DNA of 64,000 nucleotides, taken from positions 3,122,001 through 3,186,000 of the forward strand of contig NZ_CP019687.1 in assembly GCF_002003265.1 (NCBI RefSeq), written 5' to 3'. Position numbers and translations under genes: made by a program. The notes under the pieces are model-generated. The model saw only the letters and a program-made list of their open reading frames with translations. It was not told the DNA's origin and did not search any database. Numbering within the stretch: the stretch's first letter is position 1; each line of letters starts with the position of its first letter. This stretch comes from Paenibacillus larvae subsp. larvae. GTDB taxonomy: Bacteria > Bacillota > Bacilli > Paenibacillales > NBRC-103111. Positions 25,471 to 33,694 of this stretch are shown piece after piece.

Positions 25471-25498
25471 ATATCGGCACTTAGACCCAAAATTTTTA
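25471..25498 (-). promoter_or_regulatory. Sigma-D promoter of the large SLH protein gene
   Basis: TAAA (25495-25498), 16 bases and GCCGATAT (25471-25478), a full consensus match with the same spacing as the flgM promoter. It lies about 75 bases before the GTG start. Confidence 0.75.
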
Positions 25499-25518
25499 GC
25501 GGGCTAGGAAAAAAAGCA

Positions 25519-25544
25519 TAAAAAATCCTACCCTCTGGGAGGAT
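25519..25544 (-). terminator. Terminator after tagO
   Basis: ATCCTCCC (25537-25544) pairs with GGGTAGGAT (25525-25533) over a 3-base loop with one bulge, followed by T6. It lies 31 bases past the tagO stop and about 20 bases before the sigma-D -35 of the next gene. Confidence 0.8.
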
Positions 25545-25575
25545 AGGACTTGAATTTGTATGAATATAATAGAAA

Positions 25576-26676
25576 TTATTTCGGTAATCTGCTGTTTAAA
25601 GAATCTTTCATTCTCATTTTTTGCAATAGACCCAACACCGGCTTGCGGCTCTTGCTGATAATTCCGATAGCTTCGGCTCCTACAATCAGGATCACGCTCA
25701 GTACGACTACTCCTGCCACAGCCCACCATTGACCTACCTGGTTGAACAGAATCGCACACCCGCCGAAGAAAAGAGCAATTCCGTAAATTATCAGCACCGT
25801 AGTTCGATGTGAAAAACCAAGCTGGAGCAAACAGTGATGCAAGTGATTCTTGTCGGCAACTGAAATCGGCTTTTTATTCACATAACGCCGTACAATGGCG
25901 AAGAATGTGTCTGATAGCGGCACACCCAGAATCAGGATCGGGGTAAGCAGCGACAATACCGCGGCCTGCTTGAAGCCCATGATCGATAATGTAGCTAAGG
26001 CATAGCCCAGGAAAAGCGCTCCCGAGTCACCCATAAAGATTTTGGCCGGATGGAAGTTGTAGAACAGAAATCCTACAATACTTCCAAGCAGGATAACAGA
26101 GAATAGGACGACCGTTGGTTCCGGCATCATGATGGCCAGGACCATCATAGTAGCTGTCGCAATTCCCGACACCCCGGCAGAAAGTCCGTCCAGTCCGTCA
26201 ATGAGGTTAATAGCATTCGATACACCGATGATCCAAATGATCGTCAGAGGAATGCTGATGACATTCGGGATTACCCATTCACTGCCCGTAAAAGGAATCT
26301 TAACTACGTCGATTTGAAGACCGGACACTACCACCATAATTGCCGCGATAAGCTGTCCCAGAAGCTTCATCTTCGGAGACAGTTCGAAGCGGTCATCCAG
26401 CGCTCCTGTTAATACAATGACGAAACCGCCAAGCAGCATAGGAATCGTTGCCTCAGTATGAAAGGCGCCAATTACGGGAGAAATAACACAATAAGCTCCG
26501 ACAAATGCAATAAAGATAGCAAGGCCTCCGAGGCGCGGCATAATCCTCGTATGTACCTTACGATGATTGGGCGCGTCCACTGCTCCTACCCAAAAAGCGA
26601 ATTTCTTCACCAGCGGTGTAAGCAGCAGGGCAAACAGGCACGCTACAATAAACCCTATAACATTGAATGCATACAT
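25576..26676 (-). CDS. tagO: Undecaprenyl-phosphate GlcNAc-1-phosphate transferase (TagO/WecA)
   Basis: TagO transfers GlcNAc-1-P from UDP-GlcNAc to undecaprenyl phosphate and starts wall teichoic acid or secondary wall polymer synthesis. The 366-residue product has about ten membrane helices and the family motifs: early cytosolic DAPNHRKVHTR, NLIDGLDGLSAG, MGDSGALFLGY and the C-terminal DKNHLHHCLLQLGFS. It lies downstream of csaB, fitting supply of the pyruvylated polymer that SLH domains bind. It has its own extended -10 promoter in the csaB end. Confidence 0.92.
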   Translation of the reverse strand: MYAFNVIGFIVACLFALLLTPLVKKFAFWVGAVDAPNHRKVHTRIMPRLGGLAIFIAFVGAYCVISPVIGAFHTEATIPMLLGGFVIVLTGALDDRFELSPKMKLLGQLIAAIMVVVSGLQIDVVKIPFTGSEWVIPNVISIPLTIIWIIGVSNAINLIDGLDGLSAGVSGIATATMMVLAIMMPEPTVVLFSVILLGSIVGFLFYNFHPAKIFMGDSGALFLGYALATLSIMGFKQAAVLSLLTPILILGVPLSDTFFAIVRRYVNKKPISVADKNHLHHCLLQLGFSHRTTVLIIYGIALFFGGCAILFNQVGQWWAVAGVVVLSVILIVGAEAIGIISKSRKPVLGLLQKMRMKDSLNSRLPK

Positions 26677-26767
26677 TTTTTTCTTTCACAACCCCTCTTT
26701 GTCTGCAGTTCCACTCCATTCCTGCCGACAAAATTATACTTCGAGATGCTCGGAAAACACCATGATT

Positions 26768-26783
26768 GTTTTCACCTGAAAAC
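26768..26783. promoter_or_regulatory. 16-bp palindrome upstream of tagO
   Basis: GTTTTCACCTGAAAAC has perfect 7-bp arms and a 2-base centre, too short a loop for a good hairpin, so a DNA-binding site is more likely. It lies about 92 bases before the tagO ATG and within the probable tagO leader. Confidence 0.35.
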
Positions 26784-26923
26784 AGACAGATTTAGTCCAT
26801 TTCCCCAGGTTATATAATGATTTCACCATTTTTCTTTCTCTCTAATAATTTGATGTACTTGTCTATTCCCTTCAACAAATATCCGAACATGAAGAAGGCC
26901 ATCGTAAACTCCGTCTATCGCCC

Positions 26924-26952
26924 ATTATAGCAGTTTTATAAAAGATTGCCTA
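26924..26952 (-). promoter_or_regulatory. Promoter of tagO with extended -10
   Basis: TAGGCA (26947-26952), 17 bases and TGCTATAAT (the -10 hexamer is 26924-26929). The TGn extension compensates for a 4/6 -35. It overlaps the end of csaB and leaves a leader of about 240 bases. Confidence 0.55.
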
Positions 26953-28056
26953 CTTTGCGAGAAATGCGGCAATCTGCTTTGCCGGTTCATGCGATTCTTC
27001 TTTAAGCTTTTGAATGGCGGCTGTTTTCTTCTCTACCCAGGTTTTGCGGTTTTGCAGCAATTCCAATGCTTCCCGGACTACCTTGCCCGGGTTGAAAGCA
27101 GCTGTAGATGCGGCTACTTGCATGCCAAGGCGGTTCAGGAAATGATCGATCTTCGGATCATATGAAATGCCAATCATCGGCACGTACTGCGAAGCGGCAT
27201 AGATCAGCGAGTGAAGCCGCATGCCGATGAGAAGATCACAGGCGCTTACTTCGGCCAACATGTCCTGCGGATGCGTGATGCCCGCGACAATTGCCGCTGG
27301 CCCGCGGGCTTCCGGGCTCAGCCGTTCCATCACGTACTCCGATGCTTCCGTATCGGAAGGCAGGTGGAACGGCAGAAACCGCAGCTTTATACCTGTCTCA
27401 GCGTGCAGCTGCCCCAGCGCCCCGGCCAGGGCCTCCAGCTCGGACCGATCCTGATTCCAAAAGCGTACCGAAACTCCAACAATCGGTACTTCTTCACGGG
27501 AGCCAGGACCTGTTTCAGTCCGGAGGGGCAGCCCCATGACCGGGTCGGGCACAACGGCTATACGCTCCGCCGGAAGGCGCATCTCGCCGAGCAGTTGTGC
27601 TGATTCCCGGTCGCGCACAGAGATGTAAGCACATCTGTCCAATGTGGAACGAATCCAATTGTAAAATTTATGGTTATGAACCGGCCCCACTCCTTGTGAA
27701 TAGACAAACACCGGTTTATTCTGCCATTGGGCCAGCTTAATGATGGCCAGATAATAAGGAATGGTCTTGGAACTCGTTGCATCCTGCAGCAAACTGCCTC
27801 CCCCGCTGATTAAACCGTCACTCGACCGGAGGGCATTCCATACCTGAACCGGCTTCATACGGTGGAAAGCTTCCACACCGTACATTTTACTGGTCTGTTC
27901 CGGATTTGCCGAAAGAACAACCGGATGAATCGGAATACCCCAGACCTCCCCCTGCTGCTTCAACGCAAGCAGGATAGATTGAAGAACAGCCTCATCTCCG
28001 CTATTGCCAAAGCCATAATAACCTGACAAGACTAATCTTTTAGCTTCGGCGCCCAT
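26950..28056 (-). CDS. csaB: Polysaccharide pyruvyl transferase CsaB
   Basis: CsaB adds pyruvate ketals to the secondary cell-wall polymer, creating the ligand that SLH domains bind. The 368-residue cytosolic product begins LVLSGYYGFGNSGDEAVLQSIL and has the GGGSLLQDATSSKT block and a C-terminal HSLIYASQYVPMIGISYDPK region, as in PF04230. The ATG at 28054-28056 has AGGGAG 9 bases upstream and overlaps the preceding gene by 25 bases. Its presence with the SLH genes and tagO shows the anchoring pathway is kept even though splA is broken. Confidence 0.92.
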   Translation of the reverse strand: MGAEAKRLVLSGYYGFGNSGDEAVLQSILLALKQQGEVWGIPIHPVVLSANPEQTSKMYGVEAFHRMKPVQVWNALRSSDGLISGGGSLLQDATSSKTIPYYLAIIKLAQWQNKPVFVYSQGVGPVHNHKFYNWIRSTLDRCAYISVRDRESAQLLGEMRLPAERIAVVPDPVMGLPLRTETGPGSREEVPIVGVSVRFWNQDRSELEALAGALGQLHAETGIKLRFLPFHLPSDTEASEYVMERLSPEARGPAAIVAGITHPQDMLAEVSACDLLIGMRLHSLIYAASQYVPMIGISYDPKIDHFLNRLGMQVAASTAAFNPGKVVREALELLQNRKTWVEKKTAAIQKLKEESHEPAKQIAAFLAK

Positions 28057-30128
28057 TTCTTCCAGCTCCCTAATACAATTTCGCAGCACCCGACCAATAT
28101 CAGTCCGATTATAATACCAAATACCAATCCGATGCCAACCCGGATACCTGAAATCATCAGAGGGGTATGCAGATGCGCAAAAGTATCCACGATGGAAAGC
28201 TGTCCAATAACCCCTACAATGAACAAGTAGACGGCATGCTTATAACGCACCGCCAAATAGGCTCCCAGGATGAACAAAGGGTGGGCCAGCAGAAACTCTT
28301 TGTTCCGCGGGCGAACGCCGATCGTATTTTCCAGGAACGCACGGAACGTCCGCTCGATTCCGGAAACTTGGCCTTCATTCCCCGTCCGGGACAGGTAGTA
28401 CATAGCAGCAACGCCGGCAATAGCAGCAACAGCTACCCACAATACATTGATATTGAAGGCAAGCATACCTTTCATCCGGTCAATTTTACCGCGGAAACTC
28501 AAGTCTTCGCTAAAGAACAGGAGATAAAGCGCCACGATAGCAATCGGCAGAAGATGAAGCAAGCCTACACCGCGGAATTGCTCTAGCAGCAGATAATATA
28601 CAATGCTGTTCAGCAAGGCCACTACATACAGAATTCCGATTGCTGAAATCAAGGTTGATTTAATCAGTGTCCATATGGCAAAACCTACAGCGGATTTTGA
28701 TTTGGCAACCTGTCCCGTACGTACTGAACGTATGGCGACCATAACAGCCAAACTCGGGGCGCTGACCGCCGTACCAAGAGCCATAACCATCGAATAGATA
28801 TGGTTAGATAATACATTCAGCCCTAATGTCCCGATCAAGCCGATGACAAACACCGCTAGTGCGGACCAAGGGAAGAAATAGGAAACCAAAAGGGTGATCA
28901 GGCTCACTCCTCCAAGTAATACGAGCAAGCTGCAGATCGTCCGGCCGATTCCATCAAAGGTATTGTTGATAAAGGCATGGGCTTTATCCATCTTAAACCC
29001 GTCATGTTCAATCCGCTTAATAGCCCCGTCCTTGCCGGTAAGCGTTTTGTACAAGTTGTCCAGCGGATCTTTGATCGTACCGTTATCTATATTCCGCACC
29101 GGTTTCGCATGCAGGAATACCATCCGGATGTTTCTGTCCTTTACGGCAAGCACGAACCGGTCAGCAACGGTCTGGATATTGTCTTTCATTTTAGCGTACG
29201 GTACATTTTCCATTAATTTTTCACTGTCTTTCTCGGAGAAAGAATGTAACCGTACCACGTTATAGTTTGTTTCTTTGGCGATAGTATCGAAGCCTTTAGG
29301 CTGTTCTTTCACAATAATCTCGACAGTAGCCGTACCCATGTGATATTTGTTCATAAGCTTGGCCATCGTTTCGAGATTATTCTTATTTTCCCCGCCTTTT
29401 GCAGAATCATAACCCGGCATGGATTCGCCATCTACTACAATGCGGCTAACCCCATACCCGGATAAATCCTTAAGGAGAGCATCCATCTTTTTCTCATCAA
29501 AAGGACGTTTGTTGGAAAGGCGGGCCACAATATTGAAGCCTTCGTCTTTCAACATTTTAAGTGTTATCGGATCAGGGTCCATCGGTTTGAGATTAGCTTC
29601 GTCCTGGCTCATTTGGATAACCAGACCGGGCTGATTTTTGAAGCTCCACGGTTTTGTCTGGACGTTATATGCAGCAAACGTTTCTTTAATCATCGGTTCG
29701 AGCTGCTTTTGGGTATCGGCGTCCTTAAACAAAATGTAAGTGAAATTTTCATCAGGTTTTACCGGGGTTTGGGTAAGTGTTGCCGCTTCTTTCGAAGTGA
29801 ATTGTTCAATACGGCGGCTTTCCCTAAGTTCCGGCAAGGTTGCTTCATATACGGCTAAAGAATGTATGCCATTTTGCTTCATTTTTTTCAGCTGGTCCTG
29901 CACGAATTGTTCCGGATTCGTACGAAGATCAGCAATATCCAAAAGATTCCGGTAGTCAAATACAAACTCTACCTGTTTTGCAGAAGATTCGGTCTCATAC
30001 CTCACATAGGCAAGCGGCAAAGAGGCAAGCAGTCCGATGATGACGAACCACCATAGGCACTTACGCAATACGGTGTTTCCTTTTTTATACCATTGAACCA
30101 AACTATTCACTCCATTCTGTCCACCCAT
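28032..30128 (-). CDS. DUF5693 family polytopic membrane protein
   Basis: A 698-residue protein with an N-terminal membrane helix, an extracytoplasmic domain of about 330 residues (residues 45-390; contains FVFDYRNLLDIADLRTNPEQF and RNIRMVFLHAKPVR), then eight or so membrane helices to the C-terminus, ending ILVGCCEIVLG. The family is regularly encoded just upstream of csaB in Paenibacillus and Bacillus anthracis relatives, so a part in wall-polymer or S-layer anchoring is likely but not shown by motifs. Its ribosome-binding site lies in one arm of a stem (30134-30168). Confidence 0.75.
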   Translation of the reverse strand: MGGQNGVNSLVQWYKKGNTVLRKCLWWFVIIGLLASLPLAYVRYETESSAKQVEFVFDYRNLLDIADLRTNPEQFVQDQLKKMKQNGIHSLAVYEATLPELRESRRIEQFTSKEAATLTQTPVKPDENFTYILFKDADTQKQLEPMIKETFAAYNVQTKPWSFKNQPGLVIQMSQDEANLKPMDPDPITLKMLKDEGFNIVARLSNKRPFDEKKMDALLKDLSGYGVSRIVVDGESMPGYDSAKGGENKNNLETMAKLMNKYHMGTATVEIIVKEQPKGFDTIAKETNYNVVRLHSFSEKDSEKLMENVPYAKMKDNIQTVADRFVLAVKDRNIRMVFLHAKPVRNIDNGTIKDPLDNLYKTLTGKDGAIKRIEHDGFKMDKAHAFINNTFDGIGRTICSLLVLLGGVSLITLLVSYFFPWSALAVFVIGLIGTLGLNVLSNHIYSMVMALGTAVSAPSLAVMVAIRSVRTGQVAKSKSAVGFAIWTLIKSTLISAIGILYVVALLNSIVYYLLLEQFRGVGLLHLLPIAIVALYLLFFSEDLSFRGKIDRMKGMLAFNINVLWVAVAAIAGVAAMYYLSRTGNEGQVSGIERTFRAFLENTIGVRPRNKEFLLAHPLFILGAYLAVRYKHAVYLFIVGVIGQLSIVDTFAHLHTPLMISGIRVGIGLVFGIIIGLILVGCCEIVLGSWKKWAPKLKD

Positions 30129-30133
30129 TTGAA

Positions 30134-30168
30134 AACCTCTCTAACAACGGCAAGTTCTTAGAGAGGTT
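30134..30168 (-). promoter_or_regulatory. Hairpin that buries the ribosome-binding site of the DUF5693 gene
   Basis: AACCTCTCTAA (30158-30168) and TTAGAGAGGTT (30134-30144) form a perfect 11-bp stem with a 13-base loop on the minus-strand RNA. The AGAGAGG site (30136-30142), 7 bases before the ATG, lies wholly in the right arm. The hairpin is followed by TTTTC, so it could also end pgcA transcripts. Confidence 0.65.
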
Positions 30169-30180
30169 CGCTGTTGCAGT

Positions 30181-31875
30181 CTACGCATTCACTCTGTCAA
30201 GCACAAAACTTGTAAGACGCTCTACCTGTTCAGCAGCTTGGGGAGCGGAAGTACCTTTCACTGCTATATAGAATTTAATTTTGGGTTCGGTCCCGGACGG
30301 ACGCAAACAGAACCAGGACCCATCCTCCAGCTTGAATTTTAATACATTCTCTTGCGGAAGTCCATTAATGCCCCGGCTGTAGTCTTCCATATCGGTTACT
30401 TTTACATCCGCGGCTTTTAACGGAGGATTTGTCCTCCATTCTTCCATCAAGCGGTTGATTTGTTCAACCCCGTCTTTTCCCTTGAATGTCCTCGACTCCA
30501 GCCTTTCCAGAAAATATCCGTACGATGCATATAGTTCTTCCAATACATCATACAGCGTTTTCCCCTGGCTTTTATAAAAAGCGGCCGCTTCACAGATTAG
30601 CATGGATGCCACAACGGCATCTTTATCCCTTGCATAAGTACCCGCGAGATATCCATAGCTTTCTTCATAGCCAAAGACATAGGTATATTCCTTTGTACGT
30701 TCGAATTCGGTCATTTTTTCGCCTATGTACTTGAATCCGGTCAGTGTATTCAGGGTTGACAAACCGTAATGTTTAGCAATTTCTGCCCCCATCTCACTCG
30801 TTACGATCGTGTTAATCAATACACCATTCGCCGGGAGGGTGCCTTTTTCTTTCATACTCCGAAACAGGTAATCCGCCAGGATAGCCCCGGATTGGTTTCC
30901 GGTCAGGACAATATAATCGCCCTTCCTGTTTTTTATAACAGCACCCATCCTGTCTGCATCCGGATCGGTCCCTATAATAATATCCGCATCCCATTCTTTT
31001 GCTTCCTTTAGCGCCAGTGTGAAAGCGGCCCGTTCTTCCGGGTTCGGTGATTTTACTGTAAGAAAGTCGGGGTCCGGTTTTTCCTGTTCTGCTACAACTC
31101 TGACCTGGTCAAAACCAATGGTTTTCAGTGCTTTACGGACAGGTATGTTGCCGGTACCATGTAAAGGTGTATAAATGATCCGGAAATCCGGGCTGATCTG
31201 CCTGATTACCTCCGGATGCTGGCAGAGAGATGTCACAGCTTGAATAAAATGCTGATCTATCTGTTCTCCGATCCACTCAAGCAATCCTCTGGATTCGGCT
31301 TCTTCCCGGGAAAGTTTCTTCACTTTATCGAACCGGTCCACTTTCTTCACCTGGGCCAAAACCAGTTCCGCATATTTCGGCACAAGCTGGCCTCCGTCCG
31401 CCCCGTATGCTTTATATCCATTATATTCAGGAGGATTGTGGCTTGCTGTGATGACAATCCCCGCAGAAGCTTTCAGTTTTCGGACGGCAAAAGAGAGCTC
31501 CGGCGTCGGGCGAAGAGATTCAAAAACGAAAGCTTTTATCCCGTTCCCGGCAAATACCAGGGCCGTTTCCAATGCAAATTCCGGTGAACAATGGCGGGAA
31601 TCATAAGCGATGACCGCGGATATCGATTCCCCTGCCGTTTCCAGCAAATATTGGGCTAATCCCTGGGTAGTACGTCCTACTGTATAAATATTCATCCGGT
31701 TCGTTCCGGCTCCAACCACACCGCGGAGGCCGCCAGTACCAAATTCGAGATCCTTATAAAAGCGGTCTTCAATCTCCTTCTCATTGCCTTTCAGACCTTC
31801 CAGTTCCCGTTTTGTTTCCGGGTCAACGGAAGGGGCATTCAGCCACAATTGATAATTCTCTTCGATACAGTTCAT
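30181..31875 (-). CDS. pgcA: Phosphoglucomutase/phosphomannomutase
   Basis: This enzyme interconverts glucose-6-P and glucose-1-P for UDP-glucose and wall-polymer synthesis. The 564-residue product has the catalytic phosphoserine loop (GIVITASHNPPEYNGYK), the metal-binding DPDADR loop (IIIGTDPDADRMG), the sugar loop GYEESYG, and the phosphate-binding RPSGTEPKIKFY at the C-terminus. Length fits PgcA/YhxB. It is the first gene upstream of the DUF5693-csaB group and could feed sugar for the same polymer. Confidence 0.93.
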   Translation of the reverse strand: MNCIEENYQLWLNAPSVDPETKRELEGLKGNEKEIEDRFYKDLEFGTGGLRGVVGAGTNRMNIYTVGRTTQGLAQYLLETAGESISAVIAYDSRHCSPEFALETALVFAGNGIKAFVFESLRPTPELSFAVRKLKASAGIVITASHNPPEYNGYKAYGADGGQLVPKYAELVLAQVKKVDRFDKVKKLSREEAESRGLLEWIGEQIDQHFIQAVTSLCQHPEVIRQISPDFRIIYTPLHGTGNIPVRKALKTIGFDQVRVVAEQEKPDPDFLTVKSPNPEERAAFTLALKEAKEWDADIIIGTDPDADRMGAVIKNRKGDYIVLTGNQSGAILADYLFRSMKEKGTLPANGVLINTIVTSEMGAEIAKHYGLSTLNTLTGFKYIGEKMTEFERTKEYTYVFGYEESYGYLAGTYARDKDAVVASMLICEAAAFYKSQGKTLYDVLEELYASYGYFLERLESRTFKGKDGVEQINRLMEEWRTNPPLKAADVKVTDMEDYSRGINGLPQENVLKFKLEDGSWFCLRPSGTEPKIKFYIAVKGTSAPQAAEQVERLTSFVLDRVNA

Positions 31876-31916
31876 GTCTTACCCTGCCCCCTTACTTCTG
31901 AAATGGTTTCCTTAGG

Positions 31917-32348
31917 TTATTCCGGATCGGTCAATGCAAACATTAGCTCCCCTTCAAGCACAACATTGTCTCCCACTTTTGCGGTTCCTTTTCCTTTGCC
32001 GAAGCTCCCTCTCATGCGGGTCAGTTCCAGCTCAAGGGTCAACGTATCCCCAGGTACAACCTGCTGGCGGATGCGTACATGATCAATACCGGCAAAAAGA
32101 GCAATTTTTCCCTTGTTGGCTTCGGATTTTAAAATGGCCACTGCCCCTACTTGGGCGAGTGCTTCAATAATCAACACGCCCGGCATAACCGGATAGTCCG
32201 GAAAATGACCCGTAAAGAAAGGTTCATTCATGGTCACGTTTTTTATTCCTAAAGCCCTTTTTCCCTCTTCCACTTCCAAAATACGGTCCACCAATAAAAA
32301 CGGCGGACGGTGAGGAATGATTTCTTGAATTTGTTTAATGTCCAGCAC
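31917..32348 (-). CDS. fabZ: 3-hydroxyacyl-[ACP] dehydratase FabZ
   Basis: FabZ removes water from 3-hydroxyacyl-ACP in fatty acid elongation. The 143-residue hot-dog-fold protein carries [12 protein letters not shown] near the N-terminus and the active-site block [22 protein letters not shown]. The GTG start at 32346-32348 follows AAAGGGG by 8 bases; an upstream in-frame GTG at 32366 would add six residues but has no site. The gene lies 41 bases before pgcA, as in several Paenibacillus. Confidence 0.93.
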   Translation of the reverse strand: MLDIKQIQEIIPHRPPFLLVDRILEVEEGKRALGIKNVTMNEPFFTGHFPDYPVMPGVLIIEALAQVGAVAILKSEANKGKIALFAGIDHVRIRQQVVPGDTLTLELELTRMRGSFGKGKGTAKVGDNVVLEGELMFALTDPE

Positions 32349-32408
32349 GGAAAAATCCCCTTTCACACCTGTATAAAATGACTTCAGACAACTTACACTA
32401 GTACTATC

Positions 32409-32499
32409 CCTTCACTTTCTGCAGAGGTGAAGGTTTATATAAGGGAGCTTATTTACGGTTATGATGATGATCATCCTCCGTAAACAAGCTCTTTTTTTT
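32409..32499 (+). terminator. Strong plus-strand terminator without an upstream gene (possible small RNA end)
   Basis: GAGCTTATTTACGG (32445-32458) pairs with CCGTAAACAAGCTC (32478-32491), 13 of 14, around an inner GATGATCATC palindrome and runs into eight T. A second perfect 7-bp stem lies just upstream (32409-32415/32427-32433). Both genes on either side are minus strand, so this would end a plus-strand transcript that I cannot otherwise see. Confidence 0.55.
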
Positions 32500-32515
32500 C
32501 CAAAAAAAGTTCATC

Positions 32516-33040
32516 CTAGCTTAGTTTACTTTCTTCTCCCTGATTAATGGTTACAAATTGGAAAGCATACAGAATCGAGGTTATATACGAAACTATGATG
32601 ACAAACCAAAGGTATGGGATGGCTAGCGGGATTTCAAAGATAACCAGCAGAATGGCAATGTAGAACAGGACCGTCGTCAGCTTTCCCATTATATTGGCAG
32701 GAACCGTCTTTTTGCCCCTGAAGTGAAAAAAGGCCGAGCAGACAATCATGCCGATGTCCCGGAAGAAAATAGCTGCTGCCGCCGTCCAGGGAACTCTCCC
32801 TGATAAAACAAGGGAGATGATGACTGTTATCATCATCAATTTATCCGCCAAGGGGTCCAACATTACTCCCACCTGGGTAACCTGCCCCCTGGATCTGGCC
32901 ATCCGCCCGTCAATAATATCCGTTAACCCTGCAAGAAGGAGAATAATAAATGAAGTTTTAATATAACCCAGATAGAACACGTACATATAGGCAGGAATGA
33001 GGAAGAAACGGCTCAGGGTCAGTGTATTAGGTAAATTCAC
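32516..33040 (-). CDS. CDP-alcohol phosphatidyltransferase (PgsA-like)
   Basis: A 174-residue membrane protein with the family signature D-G-x2-A-R-x8-G-x3-D-x3-D, seen as DGRMARSRG...GVMLDPLADK, and about five helices. Such enzymes make phosphatidylglycerol phosphate or other phosphodiester lipids. The usual pgsA is near cinA/recA, so this could be a paralogue; substrate cannot be told from sequence. The start is GTG at 33038-33040, with GAGGAGG about 8 bases upstream. Confidence 0.8.
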   Translation of the reverse strand: MNLPNTLTLSRFFLIPAYMYVFYLGYIKTSFIILLLAGLTDIIDGRMARSRGQVTQVGVMLDPLADKLMMITVIISLVLSGRVPWTAAAAIFFRDIGMIVCSAFFHFRGKKTVPANIMGKLTTVLFYIAILLVIFEIPLAIPYLWFVIIVSYITSILYAFQFVTINQGEESKLS

Positions 33041-33100
33041 TCTTTTCCTCCTCTCTGCCCGTATCAGCTTGTATTTTAATCATTATACCCTTCCTGTTTA

Positions 33101-33125
33101 TAAAAATAAAACTCCCTTTCGGGAG
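33101..33125 (-). terminator. Terminator after the EpuA-like gene
   Basis: CTCCC-GAAA-GGGAG on the minus strand (33112-33125), then TTTTATTTTTA. It ends the spoIIID-mbl-flhO-flhP-epuA run 8 bases past the last stop. Confidence 0.85.
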
Positions 33126-33133
33126 CGATTCAG

Positions 33134-33694
33134 TTATTTCTGATAGATTAAATCGAAGATATGCTTCCATGTGCCGATGTGGAATATTTCTGATGCCGGC
33201 TGCTTGCCTATCACAGAATACCCAATCCATAAACCGATAAATAAGACCAGGATGCATAATAGCGGTATACGCAGGATTTTTAGGGTTTTGACAGCAATCC
33301 GGGAAGCAGTGGAGCGTTGTCCGGCCGGTTTCTTATCTTTCGGCAACTTAGCATCTTCAGGCTCTTCGTATGTTTCATTCTCTGTGGTATGCGCTATAAC
33401 AACAGGAATCTGGGACTCCAATTCGGATGCTTGGTCCTGTTTCAGAATCTTATCCTCTTTAGGTCGTCTTGGGGAAGAAAGTGTATGCTCTTTTTCGGTT
33501 TCTGCCGAAGCAATCCTATTCTCACTGGTTGACTCCAACGGGCAGGATTCCGGCAAAGCCCGAAACTCTCCCGCCCCGTTAGCCTGTTCCTCCATCGGCT
33601 CATTATCCCGTTCGTTCCGTTTTTTATTCAGTTCTCGTTCAGCCGATGGCTGATTATTATGCTCCGGCATGGGAGTCTCCTCACTTTCTGACAT
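33134..33694 (-). CDS. EpuA family membrane protein
   Basis: A 186-residue protein: an acidic, low-complexity cytosolic N-terminal part of about 130 residues, one membrane helix (IPLLCILVLFIGLWIGYSVIG) and a short conserved outer tail with EIFHIGTWKHIFDLI. The tail and helix match the EpuA family, often mislabelled as an RNA polymerase beta subunit. Role unknown. Its start overlaps the flhP stop (TAATG), so it is translated with flhP. The N-terminal tail is much longer than in most relatives I remember. Confidence 0.75.
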   Translation of the reverse strand: MSESEETPMPEHNNQPSAERELNKKRNERDNEPMEEQANGAGEFRALPESCPLESTSENRIASAETEKEHTLSSPRRPKEDKILKQDQASELESQIPVVIAHTTENETYEEPEDAKLPKDKKPAGQRSTASRIAVKTLKILRIPLLCILVLFIGLWIGYSVIGKQPASEIFHIGTWKHIFDLIYQK

